Positions 51,803 through 60,247 of a stretch of 64,000 nt of DNA are shown one piece after another (positions within the stretch are counted from its first letter, which is position 1; every line of letters begins with the position of its first letter). The notes under the pieces are model-generated. The model was given only the letters and a program-made list of their open reading frames with translations. It was not told the DNA's origin and searched no databases. Position numbers and translations under genes: made by a program. The stretch is taken from NCBI RefSeq assembly GCF_046244385.1, contig NZ_CP176366.1, positions 3,410,001 to 3,474,000 on the forward strand, given 5' to 3'. The stretch is from Methanospirillum stamsii (GTDB lineage: Archaea; Halobacteriota; Methanomicrobia; Methanomicrobiales; Methanospirillaceae).

Positions 51803-52485
51803 AATTTTCTCCCCCTCACACGGTTCACATCAAATACTGCAATTTTTGAAACATGCATAACTGCAAAAATTCCGGCCTGAATTGGATCGGTAACAATCAG
51901 GTCAGCATGATCAACAACACTTCCGGCCATGTTTAGCGCTATAACCGGAATACCTGCTTCCTTAACTCTGTCAACCGCTCGTGATACATCTCCACCCATT
52001 ATCGATCCGGCCAGGACCAGAATTTCCACCCTGGGGAGGCGTGTTACTGCATCAACAGCCTGTGTCAGGGTTTTTTCACCAACTAATGGAATGGTATCGA
52101 CAGAAATTCTTTCTCCCCTGATATTATGACGGTCAGCTTCATTGACTGCGCCCATCGCTACCTGGGCAACCTGGGCTCCACCCCCGATAATGATGACTCT
52201 TTTTCCATAAATATCACCAAAGGAGATATGCTCTATAACATCTTTTACTCCGGATAACGATTGAAGAGACAAAAGCAGAGCATCCTGGTTTACCACACCT
52301 TCATATTCAATATAAAGCTCATCAAATACATCTTCGGTCCGACCCTGAATTGTTTCAAGGTGGATCATTACAATATTAGCATTATGTTCTGCAAAGGTTC
52401 CGGCAATCTCTTTGAGGACACCTTTCTGATTACGTGCATATATGCAGACGGCCTTCAGGTTATCTTCTGACACCAGTCTCTCCAC
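51799..52485 (-). CDS. ACT domain protein of the DUF5612 type
   Basis: The 228-residue protein has an N-terminal ACT domain (AVCIYARNQKGVLKEIAGTFAEH, about residues 12-85) and a C-terminal alpha/beta domain with a Gly-rich loop VIIIGGGAQVAQVAMGAV (about 113-130) and LVLAGSIMGGDVSRAVDR. Methanogens carry this architecture with unknown function; an amino-acid-sensing regulator is a reasonable guess. The start is GTG with GGGG a few nt upstream. It is the first gene of the operon with sua5 and the COG1665 gene, and a TATA-like TTATATAATA lies at about 52610. Confidence 0.8.
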   Translation of the reverse strand: MERLVSEDNLKAVCIYARNQKGVLKEIAGTFAEHNANIVMIHLETIQGRTEDVFDELYIEYEGVVNQDALLLSLQSLSGVKDVIEHISFGDIYGKRVIIIGGGAQVAQVAMGAVNEADRHNIRGERISVDTIPLVGEKTLTQAVDAVTRLPRVEILVLAGSIMGGDVSRAVDRVKEAGIPVIALNMAGSVVDHADLIVTDPIQAGIFAVMHVSKIAVFDVNRVRGRKF

Positions 52486-52624
52486 CCCATGATGATTCAG
52501 ATAAAATCTTCTCTATTAATCGTAAGAGTTTTAGAGTGATACAAGTTTCTAAACAATAGAATGGTCATTCATATTGAGACTAATTATTGATAAAAAAGTT
52601 AGAATAGTATTATATAACTTTAGA

Positions 52625-52695
52625 TGCGGTAACCGGGGATCGAACCCGGGCTAAGGGCTTGGGAAGCCCCTGTCCTGCCGCTAGACTATTACCGC
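52625..52695 (-). tRNA. tRNA-Gly(CCC)
   Basis: A 71-nt cloverleaf on the minus strand. The acceptor GCGGTAA pairs with TTACCGC, the discriminator is A, the anticodon stem GGGGC/GCCCT encloses TTCCCAA with anticodon CCC (reads GGG), and the T-arm is CCGGGTTCGATCCCCGG. No intron, no encoded CCA. Confidence 0.96.
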
Positions 52696-52753
52696 AATTG
52701 CACCATTCATATTATTGATAATTACAGATAAAGGTTACAATTAGAGAAGAAAT

Positions 52754-53671
52754 TTATTTCTCCCGTCTTAACCTTCTGATTTCTTTAATAAACTCGCGTT
52801 GATTTGCAAGCTGGATGTCAGATTGAATCCCGAACATAATAACCTGAATACCCACAATAACCAGCATCATCGTCAGGATTGTCAAAGGAAGATGGTCGAT
52901 ATTTTTGAACCAGTCAAGAACAATATAGATACCAATCAGACCACCAGATACAAGAAATGTTAGGCCGATTATCCCAAAATAAAACATCGGGTTATTCATT
53001 TTTGCGAGACGGTAGATGGTCCTCGCAATTTTTATTCCATCATGGACCGGATCAAGTTTTGTCTCTGTCCCAACCCTGACACCGTACTTTACCGGAATAA
53101 TTGCAATCCTGTCATCATTACGAACAGCTTCTGAAGATATTTCCGTCTCAATACCAAATCCCTCTTCATATAACCGCATCCTCTGCAGGGATTCAAGCGT
53201 AAATGAACGATATCCGGTCAGGAGATCATACAGGTAACTACCATGACCAACCTGAAAAAGCCAGTTTAAAACCCGGTTACCAAAAAGGTTCAGACGATTA
53301 AATGCAGCATTATTTGATCTTATGAGGCGGTTTCCAATAACCTGGTCATGACCACTCAATAGTGGTTCAACCAGGAAATCTGCATCTTCTGGATCATAGG
53401 TATTATCTCCGTCAATAAGAATTACGTATGGTTTTGAGAGATATTTTATTGCCTGGATAAATGCAGCACCTTTTCCTTTTCCATCCTGAATAATGACTCT
53501 GGCTCCGGATTCTGTTGCAATCTTCCGGGTATTGTCGGTACTATTTCCGTCAATGACTAAAATATCAGAATAGCCAGTTTTCAAAAAATTTTTTATCAGT
53601 GATCCGATCGTAGGTTCTTCATTCAGGGTAGGAATGAGAATACATACCTGTTCCCTTGGAATTTCCATCAT
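52754..53671 (-). CDS. family 2 glycosyltransferase with C-terminal membrane helices
   Basis: The 305-residue protein has a GT-A domain: ILIPTLNEEPTIGSLI (about residues 9-24), DILVIDGNSTDNT, KGKGAAFIQAI and the metal-binding VILIDGDNTYDPED (about 95-108). Two hydrophobic helices follow (IIGLTFLVSGGLIGIYIVL; LTILTMMLVIVGIQVIMFG). This matches dolichol-phosphate-mannose-synthase-like archaeal enzymes that use polyprenyl phosphate in S-layer or glycolipid glycosylation. The donor sugar is not known. The start was set at the ATG (53671) directly before MEIPREQV; the longer frame adds 14 residues without similarity. A lipid-carrier synthase (uppS) is encoded nearby at 56273. Confidence 0.88.
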   Translation of the reverse strand: MMEIPREQVCILIPTLNEEPTIGSLIKNFLKTGYSDILVIDGNSTDNTRKIATESGARVIIQDGKGKGAAFIQAIKYLSKPYVILIDGDNTYDPEDADFLVEPLLSGHDQVIGNRLIRSNNAAFNRLNLFGNRVLNWLFQVGHGSYLYDLLTGYRSFTLESLQRMRLYEEGFGIETEISSEAVRNDDRIAIIPVKYGVRVGTETKLDPVHDGIKIARTIYRLAKMNNPMFYFGIIGLTFLVSGGLIGIYIVLDWFKNIDHLPLTILTMMLVIVGIQVIMFGIQSDIQLANQREFIKEIRRLRREK

Positions 53672-53729
53672 ATACAGATTTAATAAGGAACTATAAGAAC
53701 TATGAGTTTTCAAAAAAAGAGAAAAAAAT

Positions 53730-55061
53730 TTAGTAATTATTTATGTATCGCTCAACTTCCCATGGATGAACGGTGAGGCGGAATGATTCTTCTTCAGCGA
53801 TTGCAATTTTTGTCAGGTTTTCAATAATATGCGGCCCCAGTGCATCGCAGATAACCTTATCCTTTAATAATTCATTGTTTGCTTCAATTAGTGAGCCCGG
53901 AAGCATTTCTATTCCACGACTCTTTATTTCTTCAGGACTGAGGTGATAGATATTCACATCAGTAGCCGGGGGTGGGAGAATTTTATTATTGATACCATCT
54001 AAACCTGCAGCAATCATTGCTGAGAAGAGAAGATAGGGGTTACAGGTCGGATCGGGACTTCGAAGCTCGGCACGGGTACTGTTTCCACGGGCTGCAGGAA
54101 CACGAATCATGGCAGAACGATTTGCTGCACTCCAGGTGATGTAAACCGGTGCTTCATATCCAGGAACAAGACGCTTGTATGAGTTAATGGTCGGATTTCC
54201 GAGACGGGCAATTGCCTTTGCATGCTTCATCAATCCTCCGATATAATATAACATGACATCAGAGATCTGATTCTCTGCACTCGGATCAAAGAACACGTTT
54301 TTGCCATCTTTGCTCAAGGAACCATGAGTATGCATACCGGTCCCGGCAATGCGACTAATAGGTTTTGCCATAAAGGTTGCATGAAGCCCATTCATCAGCG
54401 CAAGGGTCTTTGCTGCAAACTTAAAAGTGATAACCTTGTCAGCAACAGATAATGCATCACCATACTTGAAGTCGATTTCATGCTGGGAATCGGCGACTTC
54501 ATGATGGGATGCTTCAATTTCAAAGCCCATGTCAGTGAGAGCAAGTACAATTTCCCGACGAAGATCTTCTGCTGCATCACTTGGTGCAAGATCAAAATAT
54601 CCTCCATGATCAACAAATTCTGTTGTTGGCTGACCATTTTCATCTCTCTTAAAAACAAAAAATTCAAGTTCCGGACCACAGTTATAGGTATACCCGAGTT
54701 TTGCTGCTTCAGCAAGATTTTTCTTGAGAACGGATCTCGGGTCACCTTCAAACGGTTTATTACCGTAGGTATATACATCACAGATAAACCGGGCGGCTTT
54801 TTTGTCAACAGGTCTCCAGGGGAGAATCTGATATGTATCCAAATCAGGTTTGAGAATCATATCAGATTCATCAATCCGGGCAAAACCTTCAATTGAGGAA
54901 CCATCAATCCAGATTCCTTCGGTCAGAGCCTTCTCAACCTGTTTAACCGGTATTGCTACGTTTTTTGGGATGCCAAGGATATCATTGAATTGAAGCCGGA
55001 TAAATTTTACATTATCTGCCTTTATGCGTTCAAGCATTTTATTAACGTTAGGATCAGACAT
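53730..55061 (-). CDS. glnA: glutamine synthetase type I
   Basis: Forms glutamine from glutamate, ammonia and ATP. The 443-residue protein has the GSI signatures WIDGSSIEGFARI (about residues 50-62), GPELEFFVFKRD, AGTGMHTHGSL (about 243), NSYKRLVPGYEAP and RSAMIRVPAARGN. The tail ends in HPWEVERYINNY. Length fits the shorter GSI-alpha class. It is probably monocistronic; its upstream region (55062-55262) contains a weak TATA-like ACATTAAATA, but I find no clear NrpR-type GGAA-N6-TTCC operator. Confidence 0.97.
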   Translation of the reverse strand: MSDPNVNKMLERIKADNVKFIRLQFNDILGIPKNVAIPVKQVEKALTEGIWIDGSSIEGFARIDESDMILKPDLDTYQILPWRPVDKKAARFICDVYTYGNKPFEGDPRSVLKKNLAEAAKLGYTYNCGPELEFFVFKRDENGQPTTEFVDHGGYFDLAPSDAAEDLRREIVLALTDMGFEIEASHHEVADSQHEIDFKYGDALSVADKVITFKFAAKTLALMNGLHATFMAKPISRIAGTGMHTHGSLSKDGKNVFFDPSAENQISDVMLYYIGGLMKHAKAIARLGNPTINSYKRLVPGYEAPVYITWSAANRSAMIRVPAARGNSTRAELRSPDPTCNPYLLFSAMIAAGLDGINNKILPPPATDVNIYHLSPEEIKSRGIEMLPGSLIEANNELLKDKVICDALGPHIIENLTKIAIAEEESFRLTVHPWEVERYINNY

Positions 55062-55262
55062 TGCAACAAAATTCTACCCTATTGTATTTAATGTAGTATC
55101 ACAATTGGTTTTTTTATTTCATTCATCCTGGAACAATATATTTCTGACACTATCAGAACAGAAAAAAATGATCCATGCAAAACCTGTTTTAAGTATAACC
55201 CCACTCTCCGGATAGTATATATCTCTCGTTATTCAATATAGATGGAAAATATCTGATTCGCA

Positions 55263-56276
55263 ATGGAAGATAACAATACTGAAGATATTCCTCCTCATAG
55301 TAGACTTTCTGCTGGATGCAAACTCTGTTATGAAGGAGCCAAACTCGTACTTTTCCTGACTGGCATCTGCCATCGTGATTGCTGGTATTGTCCGCTTTCA
55401 AAAGACAGAAAAAACCAGGATCGTATCTATGCAAATGAGCACCTGATTTCTTCTCCAGAAGAAATGATTTCGGTAGCAAAGCGGATGTCCGCCCTTGGTA
55501 CCGGCATAACAGGTGGTGAACCCTTTGTTAAACCGGATCGTCTGGTACAATATTCACAGGCATTAAAAGACGAATTTGGCCCAGAGCATCAGATACATCT
55601 CTATACTGCATCCACCCCGGACAGAGAAACACTCATTTCTATCCAGGGACTGGTGGACGAAATCCGTTTCCACCCTCCAAACTCTCTATGGAAGGAACTT
55701 GAACATACCCCCTACCATACCAGTATTCAACTGGCAAAAGAACTTGGATTTGATACAGGAATTGAAGTTCCTTCCCTGTCAAATCTGGATGATCTTGAAC
55801 ATTATCTCCCATATGTAGATTTTCTCAATATTAATGAGCTTGAATGGGGAGATTCTAATGCCCATGAGATGAGGAGAAGAGGTTTTCTGCTCAGGGGAGA
55901 TGTTTCTAATGCCACTCAAGGGGGATGGGAATCCGCCCAGAACATAGTAAAACACCAAAAAGTGCACTGGTGTTCCTCTGATTTCAAGGACAGAGTCCAA
56001 CTCAGAATGAGACTGAAACGGGTCGCATCAAACACAGCCAGAGAATTTGAAGAAATAACTGAGGACGGTACAGTCATCTATGGGGTATGGGAATGCGATG
56101 GCAGACATATCAGCATGCCAGGAGAGCCGGATGATTCACTTTTTAACCGCTTTGATGACCGGATAGAAATGGGCTGGTGGATATTGGAAGATATCGCGGA
56201 TTTCATCGAAGGTCCGGCATATTATGTTGAACGATACCCGGATGGCGGTATCATTATCGAGGTGACACCAGCATGA
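55263..56276 (+). CDS. COG2108 radical SAM protein
   Basis: The 337-residue protein carries the canonical radical SAM cluster CHRDCWYC (Cx3CxxC, about residues 36-43) after LFLTGI, the Gly motif GTGITGGEPFV and a SAM-binding strand FLNINELEWG. A C-terminal TRAM-like part contains YGVWECDGRHISMPGEPD. COG2108 proteins are related to pyruvate formate-lyase activating enzymes, with unknown substrate. An additional N-terminal SAGCKLCYEGAKLVLF segment has two cysteines that may bind another metal. The last four bases overlap the uppS start (ATGA), indicating an operon with isoprenoid lipid synthesis. Confidence 0.88.
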   Translation: MEDNNTEDIPPHSRLSAGCKLCYEGAKLVLFLTGICHRDCWYCPLSKDRKNQDRIYANEHLISSPEEMISVAKRMSALGTGITGGEPFVKPDRLVQYSQALKDEFGPEHQIHLYTASTPDRETLISIQGLVDEIRFHPPNSLWKELEHTPYHTSIQLAKELGFDTGIEVPSLSNLDDLEHYLPYVDFLNINELEWGDSNAHEMRRRGFLLRGDVSNATQGGWESAQNIVKHQKVHWCSSDFKDRVQLRMRLKRVASNTAREFEEITEDGTVIYGVWECDGRHISMPGEPDDSLFNRFDDRIEMGWWILEDIADFIEGPAYYVERYPDGGIIIEVTPA

Positions 56277-57049
56277 TTCGAAGGTTGATTGAGCACCTCT
56301 ATGAATACACCATTACAAAACAATGTACTCATATTCCGGTTCATATAGCCATCATTCAGGATGGGAACCGGAGATTTGCCAAAAAGAAGGGAATCGCAAC
56401 ATCCTCCGGTCACCGGGCAGGTGCAGACAGAACTGAAGAGGTATTGGAATGGGCACAGGAACTTGGAATCCGGCACATCACGCTCTACACATTTTCCACT
56501 GAAAATTTCAGCAGGACTGATGAAGAGATAAAGAATCTGTTTCAACTCTTCAAGGAAAAATTAACCCGAATCAGCATTGATGAGCGCGTCCATAAATATG
56601 GAATTCATATCCAGATGATTGGTGACAGGGATATGCTTCCGGATGATTTGAAAGGAGCATTAGAACAGGCAGAAGCAGCGACTGCTCATTATGATAACTT
56701 CTATCTGAATATGGCACTTGCATATGGCGGAAGAAATGAAATGCTCAGAACAACCGCCAAATTACTAGATGATGTTCAAAATAACCGGATAACTAAAGAG
56801 CAAATAACACCGGATCTCTTTGAAGAAAACCTCTATGGAAACAATGTTACGATTCCCCCGGTTGATTTGATAATCAGAACAGGGAATGAATGCAGAACAT
56901 CTAATTTTCTACCCTGGCTTGCAAACGGACATGAATCAGCGGTTTATTTCTGTGCTCCATACTGGCCGATGTTCAGGAAACTCGATATGCTCCGTGCAAT
57001 AAGAGTTTATTCCGAAAGACAGGAAATGAGAAAGAAATCTCATTCCTGA
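56273..57049 (+). CDS. uppS: cis-prenyltransferase, catalytic subunit (polyprenyl diphosphate synthase)
   Basis: Elongates an allylic diphosphate with isopentenyl diphosphate in the cis configuration to make the lipid carrier for glycosylation. The 258-residue protein has the catalytic HIAIIQDGNRRFAKKKG (about residues 23-39, Asp in DGN), GHRAGADRTEEVLEWA, LYTFSTENFSR (about 75-85) and DLIIRTGNECRTSNFLPWL (about 202-220). The C-terminus reads RVYSERQEMRKKSHS and lacks the RxG motif that completes the IPP site of homodimeric enzymes. The convergent gene 12 bp downstream encodes a partner-like homologue that has it. Translationally coupled to the COG2108 gene. Confidence 0.93.
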   Translation: MIRRLIEHLYEYTITKQCTHIPVHIAIIQDGNRRFAKKKGIATSSGHRAGADRTEEVLEWAQELGIRHITLYTFSTENFSRTDEEIKNLFQLFKEKLTRISIDERVHKYGIHIQMIGDRDMLPDDLKGALEQAEAATAHYDNFYLNMALAYGGRNEMLRTTAKLLDDVQNNRITKEQITPDLFEENLYGNNVTIPPVDLIIRTGNECRTSNFLPWLANGHESAVYFCAPYWPMFRKLDMLRAIRVYSERQEMRKKSHS

Positions 57050-57060
57050 CTACCCTTTTT

Positions 57061-57687
57061 TTACGAACCAAATCTGCGGCTTCTTGATAAATAATCCCTG
57101 AACGCGCGGACAAGATCAATTTTTCTTATCCTCTCCCAGTTTAAATCAAGAAAAAACAATTCAGAATAAACAGATTGCCAGATTAAAAAATCAACAAGAT
57201 GTGCCCCGCCGGTTTTAATCATAAAATCCGGACTGTGAGAAAATGTCAGGTACTTCTCAAGTAACTCTGGGGTTACATCTTTTGAAGATACATTATCAAG
57301 AGCCATGGACTGAATTGCATCAGCAATCTCCTCGCGCCCTGATTTTCCAATAGCAACAGTAACAGGAATACCAGCGCCACTTCTCTCGGTATTATCTCCA
57401 TAATGGAGATCTAGAGAAACAAACGATGATAATGAACGGATATAAGAAAGGTAACCCGGAACTTCATCCGGATTTGACGTACTGATATGAACAATTATTT
57501 CTTTTATTCCCGGACAGGAGGAATTATTTTTCCGGACTTTATCAGATATTTCACTGCACCAACGGATAATTCGTTCAATCTGTTCCGGGTCATTCTCCAT
57601 CTCTTCATCCGAGATCATAAAGCAAATTACCTGAGGAATATTGTCCAGATAACGCAGGAGTCTCCATTCATAGATCTGATAAATCAT
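57061..57687 (-). CDS. non-catalytic cis-prenyltransferase homologue (NgBR-like accessory subunit)
   Basis: The 208-residue protein is homologous to UppS along its length (IYEWRLLRYLDNIPQVICFM at the start; GREEIADAIQSMA; PDFMIKTGGAHLVDFLIWQ; YSELFFLDLNWERIRK). The catalytic segment is lost: SDEEMEND replaces the DGNxR motif, and the FSxEN stretch is absent. It keeps the C-terminal SRSRRFGS with the RxG motif. I therefore see it as an inactive partner that completes the active site of the neighbouring UppS, as NgBR does for human DHDDS. The ATG at 57687 has GAGG 5 nt upstream and is preferred to GTG 57720. Confidence 0.82.
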   Translation of the reverse strand: MIYQIYEWRLLRYLDNIPQVICFMISDEEMENDPEQIERIIRWCSEISDKVRKNNSSCPGIKEIIVHISTSNPDEVPGYLSYIRSLSSFVSLDLHYGDNTERSGAGIPVTVAIGKSGREEIADAIQSMALDNVSSKDVTPELLEKYLTFSHSPDFMIKTGGAHLVDFLIWQSVYSELFFLDLNWERIRKIDLVRAFRDYLSRSRRFGS

Positions 57688-57926
57688 TATATCCTCAGGG
57701 TTAAACCAGGAAAATTCCACAAATATTTTGAAATCCGAATCAGATCATAGTTGCTTTATTATTTATATCCAACATGATCCTGACAGGCAGAAAAATTCAG
57801 GAATTACTGGCCTTATAACTTCTTTGTGAAAGGTATAAAATAATTCGATTCAGTATAGTAAGAACTAAGAGAAGCAGTATGATATCATTGGGTTAATAAG
57901 ATAGCAAATCCATTTTTTAAACACTG

Positions 57927-58631
57927 ATGTACAAATACCTGACCGGCATCAATATTATAGATCAAAAGGGAGGGGTTAATCCCGGGACAAATATCCTTGT
58001 TTTAGCTCCTGCGTTCAGTGACGGAGAACAGGTAGCATCAATACTGGCTAAACCTCTGCCAAACGAATACATGATTGTCTTATCTACAGAGACCCAGTCA
58101 GAAGACTTACTGGACTTTTTTGCGGGTTGTGGGTTTGATACTAATTATATTGGTGTAATTGATGCGATAACCCGGACATCTCTGACGACAATAGAAGATA
58201 CTCATAAGATAAAATATGTCGGAAGTCCAAGTGACTTGACCGGGATGGACATAAAATTTTCTCAGTTAACTGAGGAGATCATGAAAGGAGAGTTTACCGA
58301 TGATCCTAACCAGTTATTCCCGACTCCTGTCAGATATTGTATTCTTTCATTAACCTCAATGCTCATGTTCCGGAAAATTGATGTTATCTATCAGTTTCTC
58401 CATGTCGTTACATCTAAACTCAGGAAAATGGGATCTATAGGCGTTTTTTTGCTTAATAGTGAATCATTTGACCAGAAAACATTGGCTATCATAAAACAAC
58501 TGATGAACATTGTTGTTGAAATTCAGAATAATGAAGAAGGTAAGAGAATTCGTCTGCAGGGTTCCATGGGATTATCCATGAACTGGCAGCATTTCTCTAT
58601 TGATAACGGAAAACTCAGTTTAAATCCCTGA
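57927..58631 (+). CDS. KaiC/RadA-like protein without Walker A
   Basis: The 234-residue protein aligns in pattern to KaiC-type RecA folds: YLTGINIIDQKGGVNPGTNI (entry to the first strand), YMIVLSTETQSEDLLDFF, IGVIDAITRTS, IRYCILSLTSMLMF-like strand 3 and MGLSMNWQHFSI at the end. However, the P-loop position reads LVLAPAFSDGEQVA, with no GKT/S. It is probably an ATP-independent regulatory derivative common in euryarchaea. It begins an apparent operon with dph5 (5 bp gap). Transcription may start from GGTATAAAAT at about 57833, leaving a leader near 70 nt. Confidence 0.7.
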   Translation: MYKYLTGINIIDQKGGVNPGTNILVLAPAFSDGEQVASILAKPLPNEYMIVLSTETQSEDLLDFFAGCGFDTNYIGVIDAITRTSLTTIEDTHKIKYVGSPSDLTGMDIKFSQLTEEIMKGEFTDDPNQLFPTPVRYCILSLTSMLMFRKIDVIYQFLHVVTSKLRKMGSIGVFLLNSESFDQKTLAIIKQLMNIVVEIQNNEEGKRIRLQGSMGLSMNWQHFSIDNGKLSLNP

Positions 58632-58636
58632 CATCC

Positions 58637-59395
58637 ATGTTAACATTTATCGGATTAGGTCTGTATGACCTTGATGATATATCTCTCAAAGGGCAAAATG
58701 CCATAATTGAAGCAGATGCTGTTTTTCTTGAATCATACACATCAATCCTTACCGGAACCAGTCCGGCAGAACTTGAAAAAAGATATGGGAAACCGATCAA
58801 GATCTTAAAAAGACAGGATGTTGAACAACATCCAGAACCAATTCTCGATGCAGCAAAAACCGGAAAAGTTGCATTTCTGACAGGAGGTGATCCAATGGTT
58901 TCAACAACCCATGCAGACCTTCGTATCAGAGCAAAAAACCTGGGGATTGAAACGAGAATTATTCACGGATCATCAATAGTAAGCGCAGTATGCGGACTAT
59001 CCGGATTACAGAATTACCGATTTGGTAAATCCTGTTCGATTCCATATCCTGCGAAAAACTGGTTCCCAAGAACTCCCCTCGATACCATACTCTCAAATCT
59101 GATACAGAACCTTCATACCCTTGTTTATCTGGATATTCAGGAAACGGCATTCATGTCAGTTCAGGAAGGAATAGGGATTCTGGAACAGTTAATAACCGGC
59201 GATTCAGAAAAAATATCCTTATATGTGGGTATCGCCCGAGCAGGGTCAGAAAACCCGGTGGTCGCAGCAGGTACAAGTGAGAAACTAAAAGACGTAAACT
59301 TTGGACCACCCTTACATATTCTTATCGTGCCTGCAACGCTTCATGATATTGAACAGGAATATCTGACATTATTTGCCGGTTATGCACCTGCCTGA
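58637..59395 (+). CDS. dph5: diphthine synthase
   Basis: Methylates the modified histidine of archaeal elongation factor 2 in diphthamide synthesis. The 252-residue SAM-dependent methyltransferase shows LTFIGLGLYDLDDISLKG, the tetrapyrrole-methylase-like GDP motif FLTGGDPMVSTTHADL (about residues 79-94), IHGSSIVSAVCGLSGLQNYRFG and YVGIARAGSENP. Length and motifs are typical of Dph5. It is 5 bp after the KaiC-like gene and overlaps the DUF357 gene start by 14 nt. Confidence 0.96.
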   Translation: MLTFIGLGLYDLDDISLKGQNAIIEADAVFLESYTSILTGTSPAELEKRYGKPIKILKRQDVEQHPEPILDAAKTGKVAFLTGGDPMVSTTHADLRIRAKNLGIETRIIHGSSIVSAVCGLSGLQNYRFGKSCSIPYPAKNWFPRTPLDTILSNLIQNLHTLVYLDIQETAFMSVQEGIGILEQLITGDSEKISLYVGIARAGSENPVVAAGTSEKLKDVNFGPPLHILIVPATLHDIEQEYLTLFAGYAPA

Positions 59396-59957
59396 ATATT
59401 TTCTAAGACTTCAAGAGCAATGTGAGTCTCTCACCTGTTCCTGCCCTAAAGGATCCCCCTATCACATTCTGGGAAAAGAAATTACTGAGATGATATCCTC
59501 TTATTTAGACGATTCATGTTACTTTTCATCTCAAAATGATATCGTCAACCAGTATGCATCCCTTGTCTATGCCCATGGATGGCTGGATGCAGCAATTTTC
59601 CTGGGTATAATTTCTGCTCAGGATAATAAGACAGATTTCTTATCTGTAATATCTCCGGTTACATACAATTCATCCCAGTTAATAGAGAAAGAAACCCGAT
59701 ATTTCTCTATGTTAACCACAGCACTTACCTCAATATCAAATTTTCCAGCGACTGGTTCACCACTACATACTGCAGGAAAGCACTGTGTCAAAATCGCCCA
59801 GGAAGCTGTGCGAGAAGCAGAAAATTTACAGAAAAAAAATGATCTTTTTCCAGCCCTGGGATATCTTTGCTATGGATATGGCTGGCTGGATACTGCAATA
59901 AGGTCAGGACTTGTAAAAATAACATCCCATCCGGAATTATTCACTACAGAGCGTTAA
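59382..59957 (+). CDS. tandemly duplicated DUF357 protein
   Basis: The 191-residue protein consists of two DUF357 helical units. Unit 1 (about residues 5-92) ends YASLVYAHGWLDAAIFLGII; unit 2 (about 105-185) ends LGYLCYGYGWLDTAIRSGLV. Most archaeal DUF357 proteins are 75-95 residues and have a single unit. Function is unknown; the conserved GWLDxAI suggests a binding pocket. The ATG at 59382 was chosen over a TTG at 59373 and overlaps dph5 by 14 nt. The stop overlaps hisE by 4 nt (convergent). Confidence 0.8.
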   Translation: MHLPEYFLRLQEQCESLTCSCPKGSPYHILGKEITEMISSYLDDSCYFSSQNDIVNQYASLVYAHGWLDAAIFLGIISAQDNKTDFLSVISPVTYNSSQLIEKETRYFSMLTTALTSISNFPATGSPLHTAGKHCVKIAQEAVREAENLQKKNDLFPALGYLCYGYGWLDTAIRSGLVKITSHPELFTTER

Positions 59958-60247
59958 TTGCGGCGGGAAACAAGTTCATCCCATACTGAGGAGACAGGTA
60001 CATCTGCACCTTTTAATGCAAGCATCATGTGATAAATGACATCTGCTGCTTCTTCAGATATGCGGGTTTTATCCCCATTTTTTATGGCAATAATAAATTC
60101 AGTACACTCCTCACCCACTTTTTCAAGAGCTTTGTCTATTCCCTTCCGGTGAGTCAGTATTTTTGAAGTATATGAAGATTCTGATGGGTTACATGCCCTT
60201 TCTTCAATGATATCCCAAATTTCATTGAGGATATCCGGACCATTCAT
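59954..60247 (-). CDS. hisE: phosphoribosyl-ATP pyrophosphohydrolase
   Basis: Second step of histidine synthesis: hydrolyses phosphoribosyl-ATP to phosphoribosyl-AMP and pyrophosphate. The 97-residue all-alpha NTP-PPase (MazG fold) shows KVGEECTEFIIAIKNGD (E-E-x-x-E metal site, about residues 40-56) and EEAADVIYHMMLAL (E-x-x-D, about 64-77). Length is normal for a stand-alone HisE. The start overlaps the stop of the KH protein gene by 4 nt, so the pair forms an operon; no other his genes are in the window. Confidence 0.94.
   Translation of the reverse strand: MNGPDILNEIWDIIEERACNPSESSYTSKILTHRKGIDKALEKVGEECTEFIIAIKNGDKTRISEEAADVIYHMMLALKGADVPVSSVWDELVSRRN

Noticed and set aside
55062..55262. 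Nitrogen-regulation operator (GGAA-N6-TTCC type) upstream of glnA
   Set aside because: I searched the spacer by eye and found no match on either strand.
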